From Uloborus plumipes (taxonomy: Eukaryota > Arthropoda > Arachnida > Araneae > Uloboridae), in NCBI GenBank assembly GCA_038373865.1, contig JAXGGA010001032.1:108772-172771 (forward strand): DNA of 64,000 nt. The letters are read 5' to 3'. Shown piece after piece: positions 10,100 through 22,481 of the stretch. Every line of letters starts with the position of its first letter. Within the stretch, counting starts at the first letter, position 1. Position numbers and translations under genes: made by a program. Below the pieces are notes generated by a model. The model saw only the letters and a list, made by a program, of their open reading frames with translations, had not been told where the DNA came from and did not search any database.

Positions 10100-12701
10100 G
10101 ATATGATGGAATTTTGTGTAGTTGAGTTTGTTGATGAGAGCAGCACTTCTGTCGTGCCAACAGCATGGTTGTTGCAGGATGAGAGTCTTGCCAAATGGCC
10201 TGTGATCAGGAGTTACTCCAAACTCAAAAAAGCCCTTAAAGGGGACTATGACTTCCAGGAGGGCAAATGGATCTCTGTCAAAGTTCGTGTTCTTGGAAAG
10301 TATTGTAAGTATGAATCAAAGAAAAAAATGTTTATTAGACTATTAACTGAAATAGAAAAAGCCTTTATTTGAACACATTTGACAAAGAGTAGATGGCAAG
10401 ATTTTTATTTATTTTTTGCTGTCTGAATGTCAACAGAAAAAATCATATATTTTTTGTTTTAAAAAAATCTGGAGAAAAGTGTTTTGCTGTAATTTTATAA
10501 AATAGAAGTTGCTAAATTACTAACGTCTTTTATGCTGTTTCACAATGTAAACAATGGTTAGTAGATTTTCAAAATGCTGTGCTCAACTTTACTTTTAATT
10601 AAGTTTTAATGTTTTTTGAAGCAAAACAGCTGTAATTTTATTTTATCTCAATTGTTAAAATTTTTGTTCTTAGCATGCTATGTGTATAACAACTGATTTG
10701 GATTTTTTTCCCCCTTTAGGTACTTATGCTGAAGCAAAGCTAAGGGGAAAAAAACCGAGGATACAGACACCTTAGAGACAAAGGTAAAAAGTGGGAAAAA
10801 AAAGCGGAAGAGAAAGCAACGGAGGTATTCTTCCGCATCAGAGTCTGATTCGTTGGAAGACTCGGATGAGAAGCAATCCTGCCCACCTTTCCCGAAACAT
10901 CCAAATCAAAATCGTAATTATAAATATCAGCTCTTTTTCTAGGCATTTTCTTTCTGGTTTTATGCATTTAAGTCTAATAAGTTTTTCTGAACATTATTTA
11001 CAAAACTTTATATAATTCAGAGCCTGCGCTACGGTTTTCAAGTTGTTAGACATTTAATTGCTTAGTCTAAGATTAATTTCAAGTAACTTTTGTTTTCTAG
11101 TGGAAATTTCAGAGAATTTTCCATTCTCCAGTACTTTAGTCTAATCCAAGTTTTTTTTGCTAAATTTGATTTTATCACATTTGGCGAGGTAGCGAATGCT
11201 TAGCGCGGGCCACGTAATTTGTTATTATGTTTTTTCTATTACGTTGGTTAAGGCCCCTATATAGCGGCTCTAACGTTGGTAATTCATGCGTAATTTTTAA
11301 TGTTTCAGATGTCGAAGGTGTAGCAACATATGGAGCACCATCTGTTGTGCATCTGGTTAAACCGGTAGCAGCACCGGTAAATATTGGGGGTGCAAAGCCT
11401 TTGAAGGCTGTGGCATCAGAATGTGGGAGAAACATCAATAATGGTATTTTTCTCTCATAATTTGTTGTTTGAGTCATTTCAAATCAATTTTTTGACTGTA
11501 CAGTAATGTAATGTTTTATCTTTAAGAAATGGTGGAAATTAAGGAATTTTTTACCAAAGGCTTTGAAGACATGAAGTTTGAAATTAAACAAATGAAACGG
11601 GCGATTCATGAACTTCAAAGCGAAGTGAATAAGCTCTCCGTAAAAGATAGCAATGTAGACAGGAGTCCTTTGGACAATTTCTTATTTAAAATGCCGATCA
11701 GCAGCGAAGAACTCCTTTCTATCGACGAATCTATAGCTGATCCAGTAGTTACTCAAAATCTGGTGAAATTTTTATTTGATAGTCATTGATACAAAATATA
11801 TTTCAAACGAGAAAACTATGCTCCTTTACATGTTTCATTTTATCCTTGTTTGAACAAGATGTTTCATCTTGTTAAGTGTTTGTGTTAATTTTTACTATAG
11901 AGTTGCAATGATATAACATGGTTGTTGGTTTCATGAAATTTTGTATGAGAAAAGTTCATAGCACTAAAGATTTTATTAAAATGTGTATGATTTATTTATT
12001 TTTAATACCTGTAAATCATATCAGTGTGATCTAGAATATTTATTGTTTTAATCATAATTTATTTCTAACAAAAATATATTTAGGTCTACCAGCCTTTTGC
12101 TGCTAGAAAAATCCTTTATTTACTATTTATTTCATGTGGTGTTTTTCTTTTTTTCTCCCCTGATAGATTCAATTGCTTTCTAAAACTGGAGGAGAAACAT
12201 ACAAACTGTCGTATTTAACGTTATGACGAAAATATTCTCTACGGCTTTGGCAAAGCAATACAGCTACCATGGGCGAAAGGGAAAATTGTCATTCAAAAAT
12301 TTGAATATCGCCAAGGTTGTGATAGGTATGTTTTCAAAGCCTAATAGTTAACTAATGTTCCTAAATATTATACTAAAGAAAATTACAAGGATATAAATTT
12401 TAAATTGTAGTATGATCTTGGCTTCCATTGCACGTGGATTTTTTCTGAATATTCTAATGATTAACTTCTATAACTCGTAACAATTATTGTAAGTAGCAAA
12501 AAAGTTCATTATTTAATAATTTACATTAATTACAATTGTTCTTTGTAGACTGATTTGCTGCAGAAGTTCACAGTTTTCTCACAAATGTGAAACTGATTTG
12601 ATATTTTTTAGCATATATTATACATTTCTGATATGTGGGATTAAATTTTATTCACAGCAACACCAAAGGAGAATTGAAAACAACACCGAAGGAGACATAA
12701 G

Positions 12702-15114
12702 GGTCATTCCATGTCAAGTGTACGAGTCGTCCCCACTCGACCCCCTCCGATTTCGATGAAAATTTTTTTGGATGTACATATAAGACTTGCATGAAACCAT
12801 ACCAAATTATAGCTCGATAAACCTTATGGTTTAGCCAAAAAAAAAATTATTGAAAAAAGGCCTCTTTTTTGTGTCTTGAAAAAAATTACCAAATCGTCAA
12901 GTTTGTGCTTTTATTGCTCGCGACCTAAGACGATTACCATGCTCAAATTTGGTGATTCTGATCACTGTTTAGGGTAGAATAGCCTACTTGTGTAACAAAA
13001 GCTCCATACACTGTAGATTTTTTGCAATTTGCTGCCAAAGTTGGTAAAAAATCGTATTTTGGTAAATTTTGATCATACGTTATCAGCTTGTATCTGCTGA
13101 GAAAATGACTTTCTGAAGCTAATTCTTTCCCCGTTTGTAGCCTGATAGTTTGTCCGAAAGGTGTGCAAGTGGCATCTCAATAGCTCAAACAATTGCTGAA
13201 TTATGCTAGTTGAAATTGCAGTTAAATTTCTTTTTTCTCAATTTTGTCTCAATTTCAAAGGGCAATATCTCAAAAGGGTCATCTTGGATTTCAATTTTCT
13301 TTACATCATTGGAAAGGACACACTTTTCTTAACTAAAAAACGTTATTTTTATTTTTGAGACAAACAAGTTTCAAGGGATATTGCAGGTCAAAAATGTGCA
13401 CGTCATTCAACGTGAAATCAAAGAAAAGAAGACATAGACCTCAAAAGTTGATGTCAATTTGTTCTATTAAAATTTACAGGAGCTATTGTACTTATGTTCT
13501 GATAAAAAAAACCTTTTTTAGATATTTTTGAACTTTAGTTTTTGTGTGCGCATCCGTAAAACTCAAGAAATGGCAAAAAATAAAGTTTCGTTTTTAACAA
13601 AAATAGTTATCTTCTTATCGCTGCTATAAGAGCTTGAGTCTTTTCCTATGTGTTATTTTTAAGCTCTTGAAACAGAATTTCGGATGATATGTCACTTGGC
13701 AAGGTTGTAGGTCATTAATGTTTCAAGGTCATAAAAAGCATTTTCCCATTTTTCATCAATATTGTTTATAGGCAAATTGCAATCATTAGCTGAATATCTA
13801 TACACATCCTCGGCAGTATAATGAATGGATTTTCAATTAATACTTATCATATTTTCAATTACTATTGTTATCATTTATTTACACGGTGGAAATAATTGCA
13901 ATATTCAACTCTATCGAAAACTTTCGTTATCGCATTTTAGAAAAATGGCTCTGCAGTCCTATTATGCATATTTTTTATCAAGTACACATCATATTAACTG
14001 TTTTATTTATTATTTATCTCATTTATTAATTATTTTTATTTCTATTTTTTTTTTTTTTGAAAAAGGAAACGATGCTTTTTATGAATTTAAAATATTAATG
14101 ACACCTTGCCAAGTGACATATCATCCGAAATTCTGTTTCAAGAGCTTAAAAATAACACATAGGAAAAGACTCAAGATCTTATAGCAGCGATAGGAAGATA
14201 ATTTTTTTTGTTAAAAACGAAACTTTATTTTTTGCCATTTCTTGTGTTTTTACGAATGCTCACACAAAAACTAATGTTCAAAAACATCTAAAAAAGGTGT
14301 TTTTTATCAGAACATGAGTACAATAGCTCTTGTAAATTTTGATAGAACAAATTGACATCAACTTTTGAGGTCTATGTCTTTTTTTCCTTGATTTCACGTT
14401 GAATGACGTACACGTTTTTGACCTGCAATATCTCTTGAAACTGGTTTGTCTCAAAAATAAAAATAACGTTTTTTAGTTAAGAAAAGTATGTTCTTTCCAA
14501 TGATGTAAAGAAAATTGAAATCCAAGATGACCCTTTTGAAATATTGCCCTTTGAAATTGAGATAAAATTGAGAAAAAAGAAATTTAACTGGAATTTCAAC
14601 TAGCATAATTCAGTAATTATTTGAGCTATCGAGATGCCACTTGAACACCTTTCGGACGAACTATCAGGCTACAAACTAGGAAAGAATTAGCTTCAGAAAG
14701 TCATTCTCTTAGCAGATACAAGCTGATAACGTATGATCAAAATTTACCAAAGTACGATTTTTTTCCAAATTTGGCAGCAAATTGCAAAAAATCTACAGTG
14801 TATGGAGCTTTTGTTACACAAGTAGGCTATTCTACCCTAAACAGTGATCAGAATCACCAAATTTGAACCTGCTAATCGTCTTAGGTAGCGAGCAATAAAA
14901 GCACAAACTTGACGATTTGGTCATTTTTTTCAAGACACGAAAAAGAGGCCTTTTTTCAATAATTTTTTTTGGCTAAACCATAAGGCTTATAGAGCTATAA
15001 TTTGCTATGGTTTCATGCAAGTCGTATATGTACATCCAAAAAAATTTTCATCAAAATCGGAGGGGGTCGAGTGGGGATTTTCTCGAAATTTGGGACACTT
15101 GACATGGAATGACT
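12702..15114. mobile_element. 2.4-kb foldback element (GGTCATTCC termini)
   Basis: The left arm starts GGTCATTCCATGTCAAGTG and the right arm ends CACTTGACATGGAATGACT. CATAAG flanks both ends (12696-12701 and 15115-15120), a 6-bp duplication. The arms of about 1.03 kb are near-identical complements (for example the CGGATGATATGTCACTTGGC block near 13681 against its complement near 14107), around a loop of about 350 bp. No transposase is visible. It lies in the last intron of the DUF4806-type gene. Confidence 0.92.
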
Positions 15115-15595
15115 CATAAGTGCAAATCTTGATCTTAATGAAAAACGGTTTTTAGGATAGGAACTGTCATGATTTTCATCAATAAATGAACAGTTGCTTG
15201 AGCATCCACTATGTCTTTATCTGAAACTTCAAATAACTTGTCCTTTCAGAGCACTTACTGGTGATAAAAGTAGAATAGTTTAAAACTTCTTGAACTAAGG
15301 CAGAAACTTGAAACTACCGCCCTTTACCATCATCCTTGAAGTATTAAAATTGAGTATATATGACAGACAGAGTATATATGACACAGAAATAGGGTGGCGT
15401 AGATAAGGGGTATAGGGAATACTCCCCTTATCCATGCCATTTCCCAAATGTTGATCCAAAAAGTTGTAAGTAAGGAGGAAAACTCCAAAAAAATTTTTAT
15501 AACAAAATCTCTGAATATCAGTCCTCTGAATATCATATTATTAAAAAGTTCACTGCCCCTTAATAAACTTAGTAATCCACTTGTAATACACTTAG

Positions 15596-16981
15596 TTAAG
15601 AGCAAGAATCTGAGAGAGTGTCACGCCTGTGATTCATGACCTCTCAGATTTTTTCCAAAAAATTACCAAATGTTTATTATCTTATTGAAAGACCAAATCC
15701 AGAATGTTTTGCTCTAAAGTTGAGTTGTTTAGTTTTTATGGATCCCTAAAGTTGAAGGTGCGGCATCAAAAATTAAGCGGATTTTCGAGACATGGAAGTT
15801 GCTGTGAACCAAACCCAAACCCAAAACTCTTACCAGGAACTGTTTAACTTCAATTTTCTTTTTGTATATGGAATATAGAAGGTTGAAACTTTACAAAATG
15901 AATGTTAAATTTGTGGTAAGTTGTTGCCGTAAGGTCAGTGAAGGCCCTCAAAACAGGGCATTTTTGACGTTTTTTAGCGTTTTTGAGGTCCAAAAACAGT
16001 TTGTAAATTTCAGTTGGCACGGCAAAAGTAGTGTCGTTTGAAAGACCAGTGTAAGCACTTTAAAATATTGTATAAATAACCGAGGAAAGTTCAACGTGCT
16101 TTTAGTTGCGTAAGGCCGAAATATGAAAAATGTCATATTTTACCGATATTCAAACGGTCATAACTTCCTCTGCCAACAACATATTGAAATATTTTTTCCG
16201 CCAATGTCATACTCTATTCTTTGTCTTAACAGAACAGTTGAGTCCTTTGAGGCGAAATGTGAAAAAATTTTTTTACAAAAAATTTATTTTTTTCTGTGCA
16301 TTTTTTGTAAATTTTTTTTTCACATTTCGCCTCAAAGGACTCAACTGTTCTGTTAAGACAAAGAATAGAGCATGACATTGGCAAAAAAAATATTTCAATT
16401 TGTTGGCAGAGGAAGTTATGGCTGTTTGAATATCGGTAAAATATGACATTTTTCATATTTCGGCCTTACGCAACTAAAAGCACGTTGAACTTTCCTCGGT
16501 TATTTATACATTATTTTAAAGTGCTTATACTGGTCTTTCAAACGACACTATTTTTGCCGTGCTAACTGAAATGTACAAGCTGTTTTTGGACCTCAAAAAC
16601 GCTAAAAACGTCAAAAATGCCCTGTTTTGAGGGCCTTCACTGACCTTACAGCAACAACTTACCACAAATTTAACATTCATTTTGTAAAGTTTCAACCTTC
16701 TATATTTCATATACAAAAAGAAAATTGCAGTTTAACAGTTCTTGGTAAGAGTTTTGGCTCACAGCAATTTTCATGTCTTGAAAATCCGCTCAATTTTTGA
16801 TGCCGCACCTTCAACTTTAGGGGTCCATAAAAACTAAACAACTCAACTTTAGAGCAAAACATTCCGGATTTGGTCTTTCAATAAGATAATAAACATTTGG
16901 TAATTTTTGGGAGAAAATCTGAGAGGTCATGAATCACCTCATAATGCTAGGCGTGACAGTTTCTCAGATTCTTGCTCTTAA
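15596..16981. mobile_element. 1.39-kb foldback element with 9-bp target duplication
   Basis: Ends TTAAGAGCAAGAATCTGAGA and complement. Flanking direct repeat TACACTTAG (15587-15595 and 16982-16990), exactly 9 bp. Complementarity runs almost to the centre near 16290. Long terminal inverted repeats plus a 9-bp duplication fit a non-autonomous Mutator-like (MULE) element; no transposase is present. Small frames at 16123-16456 on both strands are the two arms read in mirror. Confidence 0.9.
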
Positions 16982-17767
16982 TACACTTAGAGATTGTCTA
17001 TACTTTTATTTTTAGGACATCAATGTTAAAATTTTTTTAATTTTTTTAAAACTAGTATTACATCCCTTAATGTATTGAGAAATATATTTTAAAAATTTTG
17101 GTTCACATATGAAAAAAATCTTTGTTTTAAAATGCACCATCTATCCTTCTTCAACTTTCTGTTGCATGTAAACTATAATTACTGTGCGTTTATTGAAAGT
17201 TTGAATGTGTACTCCCAGTAAAATTTGACAAGATTAGTTGAGAAAGTAATTACTTGTCCAAAAAAGGAAATTTTGTGTTTATGAAGGTAGAATACTTAAA
17301 GTAGAGTAAAAATTAACAAGTTATTTTATGAATGAAAATTTTAAATGTTTAATGAACTAAAACCTAATTTTTTTTCCAAGGATGTTACAAGTGAAAGACG
17401 AAAATATGTAGTTTTCTTATTTTCATATTTAATACTTGGCATTCACCAGTTGTTCCCAGAAAAGCATCACTTTTTTCTTTAAGAAACCAAGGTGTATTCT
17501 TGTCATGTTAAACACTTTGCATTATTTTGTAGAAATCATTAAAGATGTTTCTTTTGTTTTATTTTAACTTATAATTATCACAAAGCATTTATTTTTACTA
17601 TCTTATTTTCAGCTGCAGTTCAAATTGCTGTGCCAGATTCGCAACTTGTAGACATAGAGAAAAGAGTAGGAATTTTTTTAGCCCAAGCTCCAGATCGGGA
17701 TAGGGGAAGAAAAATTAGAAGCGAGAAAGCAGCTGCAAACTCCTCTCTAACAGAAATGGACATGTAG

Positions 17768-19194
17768 TGTCCATTGCATGCCAACTCTTTTCTTTTTCTG
17801 TTTATGATGATGATGAAGGGCTCTTTGTTCCCATGTTTCATTTCTTTTTTTCTGTTTATTTCCTGTTTTTCCTTTTTACAATTGCAAATTATTCTACTGT
17901 ATATTACTTAAAATGAGCTAATTTTTTGTTTTAATACTAAGCAACTTTATCTTTTGCTAACATTGAACATGTATACTGCGAAAAGTTTCTTAATAATTGC
18001 ACATATGTATATATATTTAATGTGTCCTTTTGCTAAATTTTAAAGGTTTGAATCTTTCTTGAATAATCATTTATTTCCCCCTTTATAGGGGCCCGTAATA
18101 TTACATGTTTTCAAAATGTGGAGATTTTTGTTTTTCAAATCTTTTTATGAGTTTAATCTCTGCTGAAATAATTTATACTGTATTAGCCAAAGTGTATTAG
18201 TAGGCATTGAAATTTAGTTTTTAAATGTAAAAAAATAGCTTAGAAAGAATCAAGATTAATTTAAAGCTTGTGTAACTCTTTGTTTTTTCCTTACTTTTGC
18301 AACATTTAAACTAAAATTTAATAAATGAAATAGTTGCTTCACTATAATTTTTTTCTCCTACATATTTTACTCTTCAAAATTTTCATTTGTTTTGAAGATA
18401 GAATATTTTTTACGAATTTTTAAAGATCCAGAAATTAAAATTAATTTTCATAAGGTAATGTAAATATAATTTTTCTAAAATTTAGGATTCTATATTTCCG
18501 ACTTATTGATTCAGATATTTAAATATTTTCCTACGGAGTCCTTAAAAAATTTGGGAATCCTTCAAAAGTCCTTAATTTTTATTTTTAAAAATGAGTATGA
18601 ACCCTGTATATATTATATTCTGTTATTCTTATGTTTGTAAAAAAATATCCAATTATAATTTAGAAAATGTCACCAAGTAGTGAATAAAATTATTCTGGTC
18701 CTGAAAAATATTGTTTTGTTTCTTTCTAATACACTATATATTCTATTCACATTAACTTAGAGATAATATTTATAGCAGAAAAATAATTTTCTATTTCTTT
18801 CCTCCATTGTGTGATAATGTATTATGATGCATGGAAACAAGCTGCATGAACTGAAGTTTAAATACATTCCGTATAACATGAAACTTTCACAAATCTGACT
18901 CATAATCATTTTGGTTTTAATTTTATTGTGGAAAACCATAAAAATGCTATAACAATTTGACATAGCCAATTAGATTGAAAATTCCAAATTTTTTCGGATT
19001 TCACTTTTCAAAGAAATATAAAACACAAGGTTGCAATTCATTAAAATTTGTCTTTTTCACTTTTCCTGCAATGTGAAGACACCAGTATTAAAAGGCAAAA
19101 TTTGCTCTTTATTAAAAAAGAGCAACAAGTAGTCTCAATGAGAACCTGATATAACAATAAGTTCAATCTTTAAACAGGTGTAGCACAATAATGT
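17768..19194. other. non-coding right interior of the 16-kb element
   Basis: AT-rich; no gene or repeat ends recognised. The 70-codon minus frame near 18757-18969 has no known motif. Probably the 3' region of the DUF4806-type gene plus spacer. Confidence 0.5.
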
Positions 19195-19548
19195 ATGAAC
19201 GCAAAGTCACCACATACAATTTAGCCACTATTTAACCAATAGTGTGATCCACTATTTAACCAAGGTAATGCCGACATTGTGAGCCACTATTTAACCAAGG
19301 TAATGCCAACATTGTGAGCCACTATTCAACCATGGTAGTGCCAATAATGTAAGCCATTATTTAACCAATCTAATGCCAATATTGGCTTCAGCCTGGCATG
19401 CAATAATGGCTCAAGATTGCGGTTGCAATATTGGCGGATATTGTCAAAATGTATCCCTTCCAAGCTTCAGCCAATATTGTACGCTAATCTTATGCCATCA
19501 TTCAGCCAACATTTTACAATATTGCGCCAAGATTCGATGTTGCTTGGG
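19195..19548 (-). repeat. right subterminal repeat zone
   Basis: Begins with three to four diverged units of about 47 bp (GAGCCACTATTTAACCAAGG, then GTAATGCCAACATTGT). It continues with AATATTGGC-type motifs, including GCCAATATTGGC near 19376, up to the terminus. Its complement is 20094-20395. Confidence 0.8.
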
Positions 19549-19660
19549 AAGTTATTCAAATCTTATGCTAACCAGCAAATTGGGAAAAATTACTACTATA
19601 TTAGGGTTGTGGACACCTGGGAACGGCTTACTAGATGAAGACTGCAAATTAATAACCATT
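19549..19660 (+). mobile_element. CR1/L2-like LINE remnant, right half
   Basis: Continues the LINE interrupted at 3451: LFKSYANQQIGKNYYYIRVV then DTWERL. The matching region in the LINE at 8915 reads LFKSQANLEIQKNDYFNRVV. Confidence 0.75.
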
Positions 19661-20093
19661 TTTTATCTCAAAAAGACGATTATTATCACGTCAGTACTGC
19701 AATCAGTGCAAGTGACATAACCGTATACGGCAGTAGCAGCCACGTATGTTTTGCATAGCAACGGAACCAGGCAACCGTTCCTGGTGGACAAGCAACTCCA
19801 TGTTTACCGTAAGTGTAGCATGGTATTGCGAGTGCGCAGTTGTTTTTTTTAGCCTTTTTTAAGTGTAAATATGTATTCCGAGTCTTGTGAAAGCTTTCAT
19901 AACAAAGCAAAAGGAAGATACATTGATAAAATCAAGATCATTAACAATTAGGATCAGTATTTATTAAGTAAAAATGAATTTTAAACTGATGAATACTTGT
20001 CGTACAAATACAAAAAAGAAAAAGAAGGATCGATAACTCCACAGTTTATGAATAGTTAATTCATTAAGAAAAATCAAATCCTATTAAAACAAG
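19661..20093. other. non-coding spacer between the two large transposon copies
   Basis: No gene or recognisable repeat seen in this 430-bp stretch. Confidence 0.5.
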
Positions 20094-20395
20094 CCCAAGC
20101 AGCATCGAATCTTGGCTCAATATTGTAAAATGTTGGCTGAAAGATGGGTTAAGCTTGGCACCCAATATTGGCTAAAGAGTGGAGGGGATACATTTTGACA
20201 ATATCCGCCATTATTGCAATCCCAATCTTGAGCCATTATTGCATGCCGATCTAAAGCCAATATTGGCATCACATTGGCTAGATAGTGGTTCCCAATATTG
20301 GTATTGCCTTGGCTGAATAATAGTTCCCAATGTTGGCAGTGTCTCGGCTACATATTAGCTCACAATATTGGCTAAAAATTGAATAGGGTACATCC
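20094..20395 (+). repeat. subterminal repeats of the inverted copy (right-end type)
   Basis: Closely matches the complement of 19247-19548: TTGACAATATCCGCCATTAT, GAGCCATTATTGCATGCC and GCCAATATTGGC all occur in the same order. Confidence 0.85.
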
Positions 20396-22481
20396 TTCTA
20401 AAATTCACCCTAAGAAAATATTTGTGTTTACAACATTTGTCATTATTTTGCCAAATTTACATTTTAATACTCGTCTTTTCACCATGTAGATGACATTAAA
20501 TGCAACATTAAAACGTCTGGCGCCCTTAATCATTTCTATTCAGAGTTTCCAGCTGAGTAATGCTTCGAACTGTTTCAAAACATTTCCATTGTTTTCAGCA
20601 GTAAAAATTCAGGAAATTTTAAAATCTTTTAACAAAAGCATCTCCGCAGCATGCCTGTCAATTGGGAGATCAGAGTCAATTAAGACCCTTGGATTTTAAA
20701 ATTATAATGTAAATATGCATTTTTCATGTATTTCGACGTCTTGTTCCTGTAAAATGCATAAGGTACAAACCCTTAACCCAACCTAGAAAATTTAAAAATG
20801 ACAGGCCTGCTGCATAGTATTTTCTCAAACCTGCTCAAAAATCTCCATATGAATGTCTCTATATTGTGAATAGAATTCTTTTTCCCACATAGCATATAAC
20901 GATTATTACACAATGAAGGGAAAAGACATGGTTATGAGATGAAAACTTTTCCAAACATATTATAAGCAAAGAAAAATCCATGGAATTTCATTTCTAAATA
21001 AATGTAAATAAAATTGTGTGAAAGAAACTAAACAATATTATTCATGAAAAAAATAATTTTTATTCAGCAATTGTTAACACTTTTCAAATTATAATTGGAA
21101 GTAATATAATTCAAAAACTTATTCTAATCTTAAAAATAAATGAACATTTTAAAGAATAAATATATAAGAGAAATAGTTTATAGTGAAGCAAATTATGTCA
21201 TTTATTAAACTTTGTTTAACATCATATAAATACAAGAAAAAAAAATAATTATAAGGCACAGAAGCAATTAATCTTAATCCTTTTTTTTTTACATTTAAAA
21301 GCTAAAACGTATTGCATAGCAATACACATTGCTTGCGTACATTTTACTTGGTAGTACACATTATTTCATTAATAACTAGCTGAATACAGTGACCAGATGG
21401 TTCGCCTTCTTAAGCTTTTTCCCTTTCTATACCAGCAACCGCCTATGGTCAGTTTGCTTCACTTTGCAAAACATAAAAACATAGTGCATAATTAAAAAAC
21501 TCATATAGCATGTTGCTGGTTTCTTGATAAATTTGCTTATTTATCAAGCCTTTTTTGTTAACTTTCAAATTAAAATTTGTCAAAAAAAAAAAGAGAAAAA
21601 AGTTAGCAACAATTTAAAGAATTTTTTTTTCAGCTTTTTATATTCAGTTAAGTATAAAAATAAAGTAAGAAAAAAAACTCCAGTGCTGAAATAAATCATA
21701 TAAGCCAACCCAGAACATGCTCTTAAATTTTGCGGGTCCGAAAGCCCTCTGGTAAGTCACTAGCATCTAGTACCTCCGGTGGATGATACTAGAGACTCCT
21801 CCTCCCAGTACCATACCGTAATCAAGGCCTTAGTAACCCAGTCGCTAAGACAATTAAACTGATAAACCAATTAAATTGGGGAAAGAGGGAGAAGTGCCAA
21901 GACCCCTCCCCCCGCCTCACACAGAATTTGCCAAAAAAAATTACATGCATGTGGCAGGCCTGTAATTAAAGGGGGCTTGGGGGGGGGTAATTCTCCCCCC
22001 CCCCTCCGGCTTTCAGAAATGTAAGTATTTTTATATAAGTGGGCGTGATTTATGTTGGTTTTGGACAAAATTTACATTCGGTGTCAGCCTTTTGAGCCCC
22101 TGGAAAAGTGAATGGCATGTGGCGATGGTGTACGTTCATTAAGGTATTCCTTCCTGTTCTTCAGCTCATCGTCTTAAGTTCCCAACGAGTGTAGCAGAAT
22201 GTTTCGCGCAATAAAACATGTTGTTCAATGGGGAAATAACGCCTCTTTTGACAGCCCTAAACGAGTAGATCAAGGACTCGAAAAATGCACAACAAAACGC
22301 TTTACAGAATAAAACTTGAGTTTAAGTGTGAAAAGAGCAATTCTTTTGCCATATTCACTTGGGGAAAAAACGGAACGCTAAGTTGACTCTTCTTTAGTAT
22401 TAGAGCTCAATGTGGGCTTAGAGTTCGTTTTAACAAGGTTTGACTGTAATTCTCTTTCTACATTGAAATAGAGTTAATAAA
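20396..22481. other. non-coding interior of the inverted copy
   Basis: AT-rich, no gene recognised. About 21890-22115 holds a C/G-rich dispersed repeat that recurs, diverged, near 38240-38480 (C run, then ATGTAAGT, GGCGT, then AAATTTACATTxxGTGT, then CCTCTGGAAAA-like). Confidence 0.5.

Larger units (their letters stand above)
10103..17767 (+). pseudogene. DUF4806-type companion gene of the large transposon, probably broken
   Basis: Six exon-like blocks. Exon 1, 10100-10304, starts MMEFCVVEFVDESSTSVVPT, with WPVIRSYSKLKKALK after it. Exon 2 is 10720-10913 (AEAKLRGKK, then a Lys/Arg- and Ser/Asp-rich linker). Exon 3 is 11309-11443. Exon 4 runs 11527 to about 11782: a coiled-coil-like FEIKQMKRAIHELQSEVNKL, then LDNFLFKMPISSEELLSID, the start of DUF4806. 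Exon 5, about 12190-12325, has MTKIFSTALAKQYSYHGRKG. Exon 6, 17613-17767, ends APDRDRGRK...TEMDM with stop TAG. Junctions 1-2, 2-3, 3-4 and 5-6 agree in phase. A 7-base A run at 10748-10754 needs one more base to stay in frame, and the exon 4-5 junction cannot be joined in frame, so the gene is damaged or carries sequence errors. DUF4806 has no defined activity. Its place between transposase and right terminus suggests an accessory transposition protein (inference). Confidence 0.72.
3452..19548 (+). mobile_element. 16.1-kb two-gene DNA transposon, CACTA/Tnp2-like
   Basis: The left terminus is CCCAAGCAGCATTTTAACTT; the right terminus read inward on the minus strand is CCCAAGCAACATCGAATCTT, giving imperfect terminal inverted repeats of about 30 bp. 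AA flanks both ends (3450-3451 and 19549-19550), a 2-bp target duplication. Deleting the element and one AA rejoins a LINE reading TTTTAAGTTATTCAAATC, matching TTTTAAGCTGTTTAAATC in the LINE at about 8915. Inside, in order: left subterminal repeats, transposase gene (4140-7707), LINE tail (8575-9190), DUF4806-type gene (10103-17767) with two foldback elements in its last intron, and right subterminal repeats. Tnp2-like transposase, subterminal repeats and a short duplication fit the CACTA/CMC group, but the termini are not CACTA. Both genes carry lesions, so this copy is probably inactive. Confidence 0.85.

Noticed and set aside
16123..16716. Similar proteins on both strands (NVIFYRYSN...)
   Set aside because: They are mirror translations of the two arms of the foldback element at 15596-16981.
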